Source: Castanea sativa (lineage: Eukaryota > Streptophyta > Magnoliopsida > Fagales > Fagaceae). From it: DNA of 64,000 nucleotides. The stretch spans positions 6,739,362 to 6,803,361 of the forward strand of contig NC_134020.1 of assembly GCF_040712315.1 (NCBI RefSeq), given 5' to 3'. Within the stretch, counting starts at the first letter, position 1. Every line of letters begins with the position of its first letter. Both the position numbers and the translations under genes were made by a program. Below the pieces are notes generated by a model. It ran no database searches. It was not told the origin of the DNA and saw only the letters and a list, made by a program, of their open reading frames with translations. Positions 42,354 to 55,596 of the stretch are shown here, in pieces.

Positions 42354-42806
42354 GACGAGGTATGTGGTCCGAGGATCCAGGCATACCAAGCTTTAGTTTG
42401 ATACTAAATGAAAAGAATTGAAGTGTTAATTTCCCCAAAGTAGATGATCCAAGGACCGGGCATAACTAAGGTTCTGTCTAACACTTGATAAAAATATCAA
42501 TTTAGACGAGGTATGTGGTCCGAGGATCCAGGCATACCAAGCTTTAGTTTGATACTAAATGAAAAGAATTGAAGTGTTAATTTCCCCAAAGTAGATGATC
42601 CAAGGACCAGGCATAACTAAGGTTTTGTCTAACACTTGATAAAAATATCAATTTAGACGAGGTATGTGGTCCGAGGATCCAGGCATACCAAGCTTTAGTT
42701 TGATACTAAATGAAAAGAATTGAAGTGTTAATTTCCCCAAAGTAGATGATCCAAGGACCAGACATAACTAAGGTTCTGTCTAACACTTGATAAAAATATC
42801 AATTTA

Positions 42807-43708
42807 GACGAGGTATGTGGTCCGAGGATCCAGGCATACCAAGCTTTAGTTTGATACTAAATGAAAAGATTTGAAGTGTTAATTTCCCAAAGTAGATGAT
42901 CCAAGGACCAGACAAACTAAGGTTCTGTCTAACACTTGATAAAAATATCAATTTAGACGAGGTATGTGGTCCGAGGATCCAGGCATACCAGGCTTCAGTT
43001 TGATACTAAATGAAAAGAATTGAAGTGTTAATTTCTCTAAAGTAGATGATACGAGGACCAGAATAAACTAAGGTTCTGTCTAACACTTGATAAAAATATC
43101 AATTTAGACGAGGTATGTGGTCCGAGGATCCAGGCATACCAAGCTTCAGTTTGATACTAAATGAAAAGAATTGAAGTGTTAATTTCCCCAAAGTAGATGA
43201 TCCAAGGACCAGGCATAACTAAGGTTCTGTCTAACACTTGATAAAAATATCAATTTAGACGAGGTATGTGGTCCGAGGATCCAGGCATACCAGGCTTCAG
43301 TTTGATACTAAATGAAAAGAATTGAAGTGTTAATTTCTCCAAAGTAGATGATACGAGGACCAGACATAACTAAGGTTCTGTCTAACACTTGATAAAAATA
43401 TCAATTTAGACGAGGTATGTGGTCCGAGGATCCAGGCACACCAAATTTTAATTTGATACTAAATGAAAAGATTTGAAGTGTTAATTTCCCAAAGTAGATG
43501 ATCCAAGGACCAGACAAACTAAGGTTCTGTCTAACACTTGATAAAAATATCAATTTAGACGAGGTATGTGGTCCGAGGATCCAGGCATACCAGGCTTCAG
43601 TTTGATACTAAATGAAAAGAATTGAAGTGTTAATTTCCCCAAAGTAGATGATACGAGGACCAGACATAACTAAGGTTCTGTCTAACACTTGATAAAAATA
43701 TCAATTTA
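42807..43708 (+). repeat. Alternating A/B/C monomer run
   Basis: The order here is A, B, C, B, A-like, B. A (149 bp) has agatttg, cccaaag, gatccaagg and agacaaac. B (151 bp) has aggcttcag, agaattg, ctccaaag, gatacgagg and agacataac. C (151 bp) has aagcttcag, agaattg, ccccaaag, gatccaagg and aggcataac. The variants are linked across the whole monomer, so these are true subfamilies rather than independent point changes. The A-like unit carries caaattttaatttg in place of caagctttagtttg. Confidence 0.85.
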
Positions 43709-46413
43709 GACGAAGTATGTGGTCCGAGGATCCAGGCATACCAGGCTTCAGTTTGATACTAAATGAAAAGAATTGAAGTGTTAATTTCCCCAAATTAGAT
43801 GATCCAAAGACCGGGCATAACTAAGGTTCTGTCTGACACTTCATAAAAATATCAATTTTGACGACGTATGTGGTCCGAGGATCTACGCATACCAGGCTTT
43901 AGTTTGATACTGAATGAAAAGATTTGAAGTGTTAATTTCCCAAAGTAGAGGATCCACGGACCAGGCATAACCAAGAGTTCGTATAACATTTGAAAAAATA
44001 TCAATTTAGACGAGGGGTGTGGTCCGAGGATCCAGGCATACCAAGCTTCAGTTTGATACTAAATGAAAAGAATTGAAGTGTTAATTTCCCCAAAGTAGAT
44101 GATCCGAGGACCAGACATAACTAAGGTTCTGTCTAACACTTGATAAAAATATCAATTTAGACGAAGTATGTGGTCCGAGGATCCAGGCATACCAAGCTTT
44201 AGTTTGATACTAAATGAAAAGAATTGAAGTGTTAATTTCCCAAAGTAGATGATCCAAGCACCAGACAAACTAAGGTTCTGTCTAACACTTGATAAAAATA
44301 TCAATTTAGACGAGGGGTGTGGTCCGAGGATCCAGGCATACCAAGCTTCGGTTTGATCCTAAATGAAAAGAACTGAAGTGTTAATTTCTCCAAAATAGAT
44401 GATCTAAGGACCAGGCATAACTAAGGTTCTGTCTTACACTTGATAAAAATATCAATTTAGACGAGGTATGTGGTCCGAGGATCCAGGCATACCAAGCTTT
44501 AGTTTGATACTAAATGAAAAGAATTGAAGTGTTAATTTCCCCAAAGTAGATGATCCGAGGACCAGGCATAACTAAGGTTCTGTCTTACACTTGATAAAAA
44601 TATCAATTTTGACGAGTTATGTGGTCCGAGGATCCAGGCATACCAAGCTTTAGTTTGATAATAAATGAAAAGATTTGAAGTGTTAATTTCCCCAAAGTAG
44701 ATGATCCGAGAACCAGACAAACTAAGGTTCTGTCTAACACTTGATAAAAATATTAATTTAGACGAGGTATGTGGTCCGAGGATCCGGGCATACCAAGCTT
44801 TAGTTTGATACTAAATGAAAAGATTTGAAGTGTTAATTTCCCCAAAGTAGATGATCCGAGGACCAGACAAACTAAGGTCCTGTCTAACACTTGATAAAAA
44901 GATCAATTTAGACGAGTTATGTGGTACGAGGATCCAGGCATACCAGGCTTCAGTTTGATCCTAAATCAAAAGAACTGAAGTGTTAATTTCCCCAAAGTAG
45001 ATGATCCAAGGACCAGGGATAACTAAGGTTCTGTCTAACACTTGACAAAAATATCAATTTAGATGAGGTATGTGATCCGAGGATCCAGGCATACAAAGCT
45101 TTAGTTTGATACTATATGAAAAGATTTGAAGTGTTAATTTCCCAAAGTAGATGATCCATGGACAAGACAAACTAAGGTCCTGTCTAACACTTGATAAAAA
45201 TATCAATTTAGACGAAGTATGTGGTCCGAGGATCCAGGCATACTAGGCTTCAGTTTGATACTAAATGAAAAGAATTGAAGTGTTAATTTCCCCAAAGTAG
45301 ATGATCCGAGGACCAGACAAACTAAGGTTCTGTCTAACACTTGATAAAAATATTAATTTAGACGAGGTATGTGGTCCGAGGATCTGGGCACACCAAGCTT
45401 TAGTTTGATTCTAAATGACAAGATTTGAGGTGTTAATTTCCCTAAAGTAGATGATCCGAGGACCAGACAAACTAAGGTTCTGTCTAACACTTGATAAAAA
45501 TATCAATTTAGACGAGGTATGTGGTCCGAGGATCCAGGCATACCAGGCTTCAGTTTGATACTAAATGAAAAGAATTGAAGTGTTAATTTCCCCAAAGAAG
45601 ATGATACGAGGACCAGACAAACTAAGGTTCTGTCTAACACTTGATAAAAATATCAATTTAGACGAGGTATGTGGTCCGAGGATCCAGGCATACCAAGCTT
45701 TAGTTTGATACTAAATGAAAAGAATTGAAGTGTTAATTTCCCCAAAGTAGATGATCCAAGGACCAGGTATAACTAAGGTTCTGTCTTAGACTTGATAAAA
45801 ATATCAATTTTGACGAGGTATGTGGTCCGAGGATCCAGGCATACCAAGCTTTAGTTTGATACTAAATGAAAAGATTTGAAGTGTTAATTTCCCCAAAGTA
45901 GATGATCCGAGGACCAGACATAAATAAGGTTCTGTCTAACACTTGCTAAAAATTTTAATTTAGACTAGGGGTGTGGTCCGAGGATCCAGGCATACCAAGC
46001 TTTAGTTTGATACTAAATGAAAAGATTTGAAGTGTTAATTTCCCCAAAGTAGATGATCCGAGGACCAGACAAACTAAGGTTCTGTCTAACACTTGATAAA
46101 ACTATTAATTTAGACGAGGTATGTGGTCCGAGGATCCGGGCATACCAAGCTTTAGTTTGATACTAAATGAAAAGATTTGAAGTGTTAATTTCCCCAAAGT
46201 AGATGATCCGAGGACCAGACAAACTAAGGTTCTGTCTAACACTTGATAAAAATATCAATTTAGACGAGCTATGTGGTCTGAGAATCCAAGCATACCAAGC
46301 TTCAGTTTGATACTAAATGAAAAGAATTGAAGTGTTAATTTCCCCAAAGTAGATGATCCAAGGACCAGGCATAACTAAGGTTCTGTCTAACACTTGATAA
46401 AAATATCAATTTA

Positions 46414-47013
46414 GACGAGGTATGTGGTCCGAGGATCCAGGCATACCAAGCTTTAGTTTGATACTAAATGAAAAGATTTGAAGTGTTAATTTCCCAAAGT
46501 AGATGATCCAAGGACCAGACAAACTAAGGTTCTGTCTAACACTTGATAAAAATATCAATTTAGACGAGGTATGTGGTCCGAGGATCCAGGCATACCAGGC
46601 TTCAGTTTGATACTAAATGAAAAGAATTGAAGTGTTAATTTCTCCAAAGTAGATGATCCGAGGACCAGACATAACTAAGGTTCTGTCTAACACTTGATAA
46701 AAATATCAATTTAGACGAGGTATGTGGTCCGAGGATCCAGGCATACCAAGCTTTAGTTTGATACTAAATGAAAAGATTTGAAGTGTTAATTTCCCAAAGT
46801 AGATGATCCAAGGACCAGACAAACTAAGGTTCTGTCTAACACTTGATAAAAATATCAATTTAGACGAAGTGTGTGGTCCGAGGATCCAGGCATAACAGGC
46901 TTCAGTTTGATACTAAATGAAAAGAATTGAAGGGTTAATTTCCCCAAAATAGATGATACGAGGACCGGACATAACTTAGGTTCTGTCTAACACTTGATAA
47001 AAATATCAATTTA
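46414..47013 (+). repeat. A-B-A-B dimeric higher-order repeat (~300 bp)
   Basis: Boundaries at 46,414, 46,563, 46,714, 46,863 and 47,014 give lengths 149, 151, 149 and 151, with A and B types alternating. The 300-bp spacing is visible as identical text on lines 300 bases apart. The last B unit is atypical (cataacaggcttc, gaagggttaat, ccggac). Confidence 0.85.
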
Positions 47014-48419
47014 GGCGAAGTTTGTGGTCCGAGGATCCAGGCAAACCAATTTTCAGTTTGATACTAAATGAAAAGAATTGAAGAGTTAATTTCACCAAAG
47101 TAGATGATCCAAGGACCAGGCATAACTAAGGTTCTGTCTAACACTTGATAAAAATATCAATTTAGACGAGGTATGTGGTCCGAGGATCCAGGCATACCAA
47201 GCTTTAGTTTGATACTAAATGAAAAGAATTGAAGTGTTAATTTCCCCAAAGTAGATGATCCAAGGACCAGCCATAACTAAGGTTCTGTCTAACACTTGAT
47301 AAAAATATCAATTTAGACAAGGTATGTGGTCCGAGGATCCAGGCATACCAAGCTTCAGTTTGACACTAAAAGAAAAGAATTGAAGTGTTAATTTCCCCAA
47401 AGTAGAGGATCCAAGGACCAGCCATAACTAAGGTTCTGTCTAACACTTGATAAAAATATCAATTTAGAAGAAGTATGTGGTCCGAGGATCCAGGCATTGC
47501 AAGCTTTAGTTTGATACTAAATGAAAAGGTTTGAAGTGTTAATTTCCCCAGAGTAGATGATCCGAGGACCAGACAAACTAAGGTTCTGTCTAACACTTGA
47601 TAAAAATATCAATTTAGACGAGGTATGTGGTCCGAGGATCTAGGCATACCTAGCTTCAGTTTGATACTAAATGAAAAGAAATTTAATGTTAATTTCCCCA
47701 AAGTAGGTGATCCAAGGACCAGGCATAACTAAGGTTCTGTCTAACACTTGATAAAAATATCAATTTAGACGAGGTATGTGGTCCGAGGATCCAGGCATAG
47801 CAAGCTTTAGTTTGATACTAAATGAAAAGATTTGAAGTGTTAATTTCCCAAAGTAGATGATCCAAGGGCCAGACAAACTAAGGTTCTGTCTAACACTTGA
47901 TAAAAATATCAATTTAGACGAGGTATGTGGTCCGAGGATCCAGGCATACCAGGCTACAGTTTGATACTAAATGAAAAGAATTGAAGTGTTAATTTCTCCA
48001 AAGTAGATGATACGAGGATCGAACATAACTAAGGTTCTGTCTAACACTTGATAAAAATATCAATTTAGACGAGGTATGTGGTCCGAGGATCCAGGCACAC
48101 CAAATTTTAATTTGATACTAAATGAAAAGATTTGAAGTGTTAATTTCCCAAAGTAGATGATCCAAGGACCAGACAAACTAAGGTTCTGTCTAACACTTGA
48201 TAAAAATATCAATTTAGACGAGGTATGTGGTCCGAGGATCCAGGCATACCAAGCTTCAGTTTGATACTAAATGAAAAGAATTGAAGTGTTAATTTCCCCA
48301 AAGTAGATGATACGAGGACCAGACATAACTAAGGTTCTGTCTAACACTTGATAAAAATATCAATTTAGACGAGGTATGTGGTCCGAGGATCCAGGCATAC
48401 CAAGCTTCAGTTTAATACT

Positions 48420-49060
48420 AAATGAAAAGAATTGAAGTGTTAATTTCCCCAAAGTAGATGATCCGAGGACTAGACATAAATATGGATCTATCTAACACTT
48501 GATAAAAATATCAATTTAGACGAGCTATGTGGTCTGAGGATCCAGGCATACCAAGCTTCAGTTTGACACTAAATGAAAAGAATTGAAGTGTTAATTTCCC
48601 CAAAGTAGATGATCCAAGGACCAGCCAAAACTAAGGTTCTGTCTAACACTTGATTAAAATATCAATTTAGACGAGGTATGTGGTCCGAGGATCTAGGCAT
48701 ACAAAGCTTTTGTTTGATACTAAAAGAAAAGATTTGAAGTGTTAATTTCCCATAAGTCGATGATCTGAGGACCAGACAAACTAAGGTTCTGTCTAACACT
48801 TGATAAAAATATCAATTTAGACGAGGTATGTGGTCCGAGGATCCAGGCATACCAAGCTTTAGTTTAATACTAAATGAAAAGAATTGAAGTGTTAATTTCC
48901 CCAAAGTAGATGATCCAAGGACCAGGCATAACTAAGGTTCTGTCTAACACTTGATAAAAATAAAAATTTAGACGAGGTATGTGGTCCGAGGATCCAGGCA
49001 TACCAAGCTTTAGTTTAATACTAAATGAAAAGAATTGAAGTGTTAATTTCCCCAAAGTAG
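48420..49060 (+). repeat. Block marked by ataaggatct-like and aaaaataaaaatttag monomers
   Basis: A monomer with gacataaatatggatctatc is followed by gagctatgtggtctgagg and, further on, by aaaaataaaaatttagacg and agtttaatac. Related marker combinations occur at about 3,370-3,790, 18,230-18,480 and 39,340-39,600. This indicates block duplication across most of the array. Confidence 0.75.
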
Positions 49061-52000
49061 ATGATCCAAGGACCAGGCATAACTAAGGTTCTGTCTAACA
49101 CTTGATAAAAATATCAATTTAGACGAGGTATGTGGTCCGAGGATCTAGGCATACCAAGCTTTAGTTTGATACAAAATGAAAAGATTTGAAGTGTTAATTT
49201 CCCCAAAGTAGATGATCCAAGGACCAGGCATAACTAAGGTTCTGTCTAACACTTGATAAAAATATCAATTTAGACGAGGTATGTGGTCCGAGGATCCAGG
49301 CACACCAAATTTTAATTTGATAATAAATGAAAATATTTGAAGTGTTAATTTCCCAAAGTAGATGATCCAAGGACCAGGCATAACTAAGGTTCTGTCTAAC
49401 ACTTGATAAAAATATCAATTTAGACGAGGTATGTGGTCCGAGGATCCAGGCATACCAAGCTTTAGTTTGATACTAAATGAAAAGATTTGAAGTGTTAATT
49501 TCCCAAAGTAGATGATCCAAGGGCCAGACAAACTAAGGTTCTGTCTAACACTTGATAAAAATATCAATTTAGACGAGGTATGTGGTCCGAGGATCCAGGC
49601 ATACCAGGCTTCAGTTTGATACTAAATGAAAAGAATTGAAGTGTTAATTTCTCCAAAGTAGATGATACGAGGACCAGACATAACTAAGGTTCTGTCTAAC
49701 ACTTGATAAAAATATCAATTTAGACGAGGTATGTGGTCCGAGGATCCAGGCATACCAAGCTTCAGTTTGATACTAAATGAAAAGAATTGAAGTGTTAATT
49801 TCCCCAAAGTAGATGATCCAAGGACCAGGCATAACTAAGGTTCTGTCTAACACTTGATAAAAATATCAATTTAGACGAGGTATGTGGGCCGAGGATCCAT
49901 GCATACCAGGCTTTAGTTTGATACTAAATGAAATGAATTGAAGTATTAATTTCCCCAAAGTAGATGATCCAAGGACCAGACAAACTAAGGTTCTGTCTAA
50001 CACTTGATAAAAATATCAATTTAGACGAGGTATGTGGTCCGAGGATCCAGGCATACCAAGCTTTAGTTTGATACTAAATGAAAAGAATTGAAGTATTAAT
50101 TTCCCCAAAGTAGATGATCCGAGGACCAAACATAGATAAGGTTCTGTCTAACACTTGATAAAAATATCAATTTAGACGAGGTATGTGGGCCGAGGATCCA
50201 GGCATACCAAGCTTTAGTTTGATACTAAATGAAAAGAATTGAAGTGTTAATTTCCCCAAAGTAGATGATCCAAGGACCAGGCATAACTAAGGTTCTGTCT
50301 AACACTTGATAAAAATATCAATTTAGACGAGGTATGTGGTCCGAGGATCCAGGCATACCAAGCTTCAGTTTGACACTAAATGAAAAGAATTGAAGTGTTA
50401 ATTTCCCCAAAGTAGATGATCCAAGGACCAGCCATAACTAAGGTTCTGTCTAACACTTGATTAAAATATCAATTTAGACGAGGTATGTGGTCCGAGGATC
50501 CAGGCATACCAAGCTTTTGTTTGATACTAAATGAAAAGAATTGAAGTGTTAATTTCCCCAAAGTAGATGATCCAAGGACCGGGCATAACTAAGGTTCTGT
50601 CTAACACTTGATAAAAATATCAATTTAGACGAGGTATGTGGTCCGAGGATCCAGGCATACCAAGCTTTAGTTTGATACTAAATGAAAAGAATTGAAGTGT
50701 TAATTTCCCCAAAGTAGATGATCCGAGGACCAGACATAACTAAGGTTCTGTCTAACACTTGATAAAAATATCAATTTAGACGAGGTATGTGGTCCGAGGA
50801 TCCAGGCATACCAAGCTTCAGTTTGATACTAAATGAAAAGAATTGAAGTGTTAATTTCACCAAAGTAGATGATCCAAGGACCAGGCATAACTAAGGTTCT
50901 GTCTAACACTTGATAAAAATATTAATTTAGACGAGGTATGTGGTCCGAGGATCTACGCATACCAGGCTTTAGTTTGATACTGAATGAAAAGATTTGAAGT
51001 GTTAATTTCCCAAAGTAGAGGATCCACGGACAAGACAAACAAAGGTTCTGTCTAACACTTGACAAAAATAACAATTTAGACGAAGTATGTGGTCCGAGGA
51101 TCCAGGCATACCAGGCTTCAGTTTGATACTAAATGAAAAGAATTGAAGTGTTAATTTCTCCAAAGTAGATGATACGAGGACCAGACATAACTAAGGTTCT
51201 GTCTAACACTTGCTAAAAATATCAATTTAGACGAGGGGTGTGGTCCGAGGATCCAGGCATACCAAGCTTTAGTTTGATACTAAATGAAAAGATTTGAAGT
51301 GTTAATTTCCCAAAGTAGATGATCCAAGGACCAGACAAACTAAGGTTCTGTCTAACACTTGATAAAAATATCAATTTAGACGAGGTATGTGGTCCGAGGA
51401 TCCAGGCATACCAAGCTTCAGTTTGATACTAAATGAAAAGAATTGAAGTGTTAATTTCCCCAAAGTAGATGATACGAGGACCAGACATAACTAAGGTTCT
51501 GTCTAACACTTGATAAAAATATCAATTTAGACGAGGTATGTGGTCCGAGGATCCAGGCATACCAAGCTTCAGTTTGATACTAAATGAAAAGAATTGAAGT
51601 GTTAATTTCCCCAAAGTAGATGATCCAAGGACCAGGCATAACTAAGGTTCTGTCTAACACTTGATAAAAATATCAATTTAGACGAGGTATGTGGTCCGAG
51701 GATCCAGGCATACCAGGCTTCAGTTTGATACTAAATGAAAAGAATTGAAGTGTTAATTTCCCCAAAGTAGATGATCCATGGACCAGGCATAACTAAGGTT
51801 CTGTCTAACACTTGATAAAAATATTAATTTAGGTGAGGTATGTGGTTTGAGGATCCGGGCATACCTGGCTTCAGTGTGATACTAAATGAAAAGAATTGAA
51901 GTATTAATTTCCCCAAAGTAGATGATCTGAGGACCAGACATAATTAAGGTTCTATCTAACACTTGATAAAAATATCAATTTAGACGAGTTATGTGGTACG

Positions 52001-53941
52001 AGGATCCAGGCATACCAAGCTTCAGTTTGATACTAAATGAAAAGAATTGAAGTGTTAATTTCCCCAAAGTAGATGATACAAGGACCAGACATAACTAAGG
52101 TTCTGTGTAACACTTAATAAAAATATCAATTTAGACGAGGTATGTGGTCCGAGGATCCAGGCATACCAAGCTTCAGTTTGATACTAAATGAAAAGAATTG
52201 AAGTGTTAATTTCCCCAAATTAGATGATCCAAGGACCGGGCATAACTAAGGTTCTGTCTAACACTTGATAAAAATATCAATTTAGACGAGGTATGTGGTC
52301 CGAGGATCCAGGCATACCAAGCTTTAGTTTGATACTAAATGAAAAGAATTGAAGTGTTAATTTCCCCAAAGTAGATGATCCAAGGACCAGGCATAACTAA
52401 GGTTCTGTCTAACACTTGATAAAAATATCAATTTAGACGAAGTATGTGGTCCGAGGATCCAGGCATACCAGGCTTCAGTTTGATACTAAATGAAAAGAAT
52501 TGAAGTGTTAATTTCTCCAAAGTAGATGATACGAGGACCAGACATAACTAAGGTTCTGTCTAACACTTGATAAAAATATCAATTTAGACGAGGTATGTGG
52601 TCCGAGGATCCAAGCATACCAAGCTTCAGTTTGATACTAAATGAAAAGAATTGAAGTGTTAATTTCACCAAAGTAGATGATCCAAGGACCAGGCATAACT
52701 AAGGTTCTGTCTAACACTTGATAAAAATATCAATTTAGACGAAGTATGTGGTCCGAGGATCCAGGCATACCAGGCTTCAGTTTGATACTAAATGAAAAGA
52801 ATTGAAGTGTTAATTTCCCCAAAGTAGATGATACAAGGACCAGACATAACTAAGGTTCTGTGTAACACTTAATAAAAATATCAATTTAGACGAGGTATGT
52901 GGTCCGAGGATCCAGGCATACCAAGCTTTAGTTTGATACTAAATGAAAAGAATTGAAGTGTTAATTTCCCCAAAGTAGATGATCCAAGGACCAGCCATAA
53001 CTAAGGTTCTGTCTAACACTTGATAAAAATATCAATTTAGACGAGGTATGTGGTCCGAGGATCCAGGCATACCAAGCTTCAGTTTGATACTAAATGAAAA
53101 GAATTGAAGTGTTAATTTCCCCAAAGTAGATGATCCAAGGACCGGGCATAACTAAGGTTCTGTCTAACACTTGATAAAAATATCAATTTAGACGAGGTAT
53201 GTGGTCCGAGGATCCAGGCATACCAAGCTTTAGTTTGATACTAAATGAAAAGATTTGAAGTGTTAATTTACCCAAAGTAGATGATCCGAGGACCAGAGAA
53301 ACCAAGGTTCTGTCTAACACTTTATAAAAAGATCAATTTAGACGAGTTATGTGGTACGAGGATCCGGGCACACCAGGCTTCGGTTTGATCCTAAATGAAA
53401 AGAACTGAAGTGTTAATTTCTCCAAAGTAGATGATCCAAGGACCAGGCATAACTAAGGTTCTGTCTAACACTTGATAAAAATATCAATTTAGACGAGGTA
53501 TGTGGTCCGAGGATCCAGGCATACCAAGCTTTAGTTTGATACTAAATGAAAAGATTTGAAGCGTTAATTTCTTAAAGTAGATGATCCAAGGACCAGACAA
53601 ACTAAGCTTCTGTCTAACACTTGATAAAAATATCGATTTAGACGAGGTATGTGGTCCGAGGATCCAGGCATACCAGGCTTCAGTTTGATACTAAATGAAA
53701 AGAATTGAAGTGTTAATTTCCCCAAAGTAGATGATACGTGGACCAGACATAACTAAGGTTCTGTCTAACACTTGATAAAAATATCAATTTAGACGAGGTA
53801 TGTGGGCCGAGGATCCAGGCATACCAAGCTTTAGTTTGATACTAAATGAAAAGAATTGAAGTATTAATTTCCCCAAAGTAGATGATCCAAGGACCAGACA
53901 AACTAAGCTTCTGTCTAACACTTGATAAAAATATCAATTTA

Positions 53942-54392
53942 GACGAGGTATGTGGGCCGAGGATCCAGGCATACCAAGCTTTAGTTTGATACTAAATGAA
54001 AAGAATTGAAGTATTAATTTCCCCAAAGTAGATGATCCGAGGACCAAACATAGATAAGGTTCTGTCTATCACTTGATAAAAATATCAATTTAGACGAGGT
54101 ATGTGATCCGAGGATCCAGGCATACAAAGCTTTAGTTTGACACTAAATGAAAAGATTTGAAGCGTTAATTTCTTAAAGTAGATGATCCAAGGACCAGACA
54201 AACTAAGCTTCTGTCTAACACTTGATAAAAATATCGATTTAGACGAGGTATGTGGTCCGAGGATCCAGGCATACCAGGCTTCAGTTTGATACTAAATGAA
54301 AAGAATTGAAGTGTTAATTTCTCCAAAGTAGATGATACGAGGATCGGACATAACTATGGTTCTGTCTAACACTTGATAAAAATATCAATTTA
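53942..54392 (+). repeat. D-E-B trimer block, copy 2
   Basis: D is 53,942-54,092, E is 54,093-54,241 (149 bp) and B is 54,242-54,392, all with the diagnostic sites of the block at 41,454-41,904. Total length is 451 bp in both. The B unit differs by gaggatcggac for gaggaccagac. The displacement is 12,488 bp, about 83 monomers. Confidence 0.88.
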
Positions 54393-54692
54393 GACGAGGT
54401 ATGCGGTCCGAGGATCCAGGCATACTAGGCTTCAGTTTGACACTAAATGAAAAGAATTGAAGTATTAATTTTCCCAAAGTAGATGATCCAAGGACCAGGC
54501 ATAACTAAGGTTCTGTCTAACACTTGATAAAAATATCAATTTAGACGAGGTATGTGGTCCGAGATCCAGGCATACAGGCTTCAGTTTGATACTAAATGAA
54601 AAGAATTGAAGTGTTAATTTCCCCAAAGTAGATGATCCGAGGACCAGACATAACTAAGGTTCTGTCTAACACTTGATAAAAATATCAATTTA

Positions 54693-54992
54693 GACGAGGT
54701 ATGTGGTCCGAGGATCCAGGCATACCAAGCTTTAGTTTGATACTAAATGAAAAGATTTGAAGTGTTAATTTCCCAAAGTAGATGATCCAAGGACCAGACA
54801 AACTAAGGTTCTGTCTAACACTTGATAAAAATATCAATTTAGACGAGGTATGTGGTCCGAGGATCCAGGCATACCAGGCTTCAGTTTGATACTAAATGAA
54901 AAGAATTGAAGTGTTAATTTCTCCAAAGTAGATGATACGTGGACCAGACATAACTAAGGTTCTGTCTAACACTTGATAAAAATATCAATTTA
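54693..54992 (+). repeat. A-B dimer
   Basis: A is 54,693-54,841 (149 bp: agatttg, cccaaag, gatccaagg, agacaaac) and B is 54,842-54,992 (151 bp: aggcttcag, agaattg, ctccaaag, gatacgtgg, agacataac). It has the same arrangement as 46,414-46,713 and the A-B pair near 56,940-57,240. Confidence 0.85.
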
Positions 54993-55445
54993 GACGAGGT
55001 ATGTGGTCCGAGCATCCAGGCATACCAAGCTTTAGTTTGATACTAAATGAAAAGAATTGAAGTATTAATTTCCCCAAAATAGATGATCCGAGGACCAAAC
55101 ATAGATAAGGTTCTGTCTATCACTTGATAAAAATATCAATTTAGACGAGGTATGTGATCCGAGGATCCAGGCATACCAAGCTTTAGTTTGATACTAAATG
55201 AAAAGAATTGAAGTATTAATTTCCCCAAAGTAGATGATCCAAGGACCAGGCATAACTAAGGTTCTGTCTAACACTTGATAAAAATATCAATTTAGATGAG
55301 GTATGTGGGCCGAGGATCCATGCATTCCAAGCTTTAGTTTGATACTAAATGAAAAGAATTGAAGTATTAATTTCCCCAAAGTAGATGATCCGAGGACCAA
55401 ACATAGATAAGGTTCTGTCTATCACTTGATAAAAATATCAATTTT

Positions 55446-55596
55446 GACGAGGTATGTGATCCGAGGATCCAGGCATACAAAGCTTTAGTTTGACACTAAA
55501 TGAAAAGATTTGAAGTATTAATTTCCCCAAAGTAGAAGATCTGAGGACCAGACATAAATAAGGTTCTATCTAACACTTGATAAAAATATCAATTTA
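55446..55596 (+). repeat. Chimeric type E monomer
   Basis: The first half has all type E marks (gtgatccgagg, catacaaagc, tttgacac, agatttgaag). From gtattaatttcccc onwards it switches to a different type (gaagatctgagg, agacataaataagg, ctatctaac). The switch lies near monomer positions 70-75. It looks like a conversion or crossover product between subfamilies. Confidence 0.7.
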
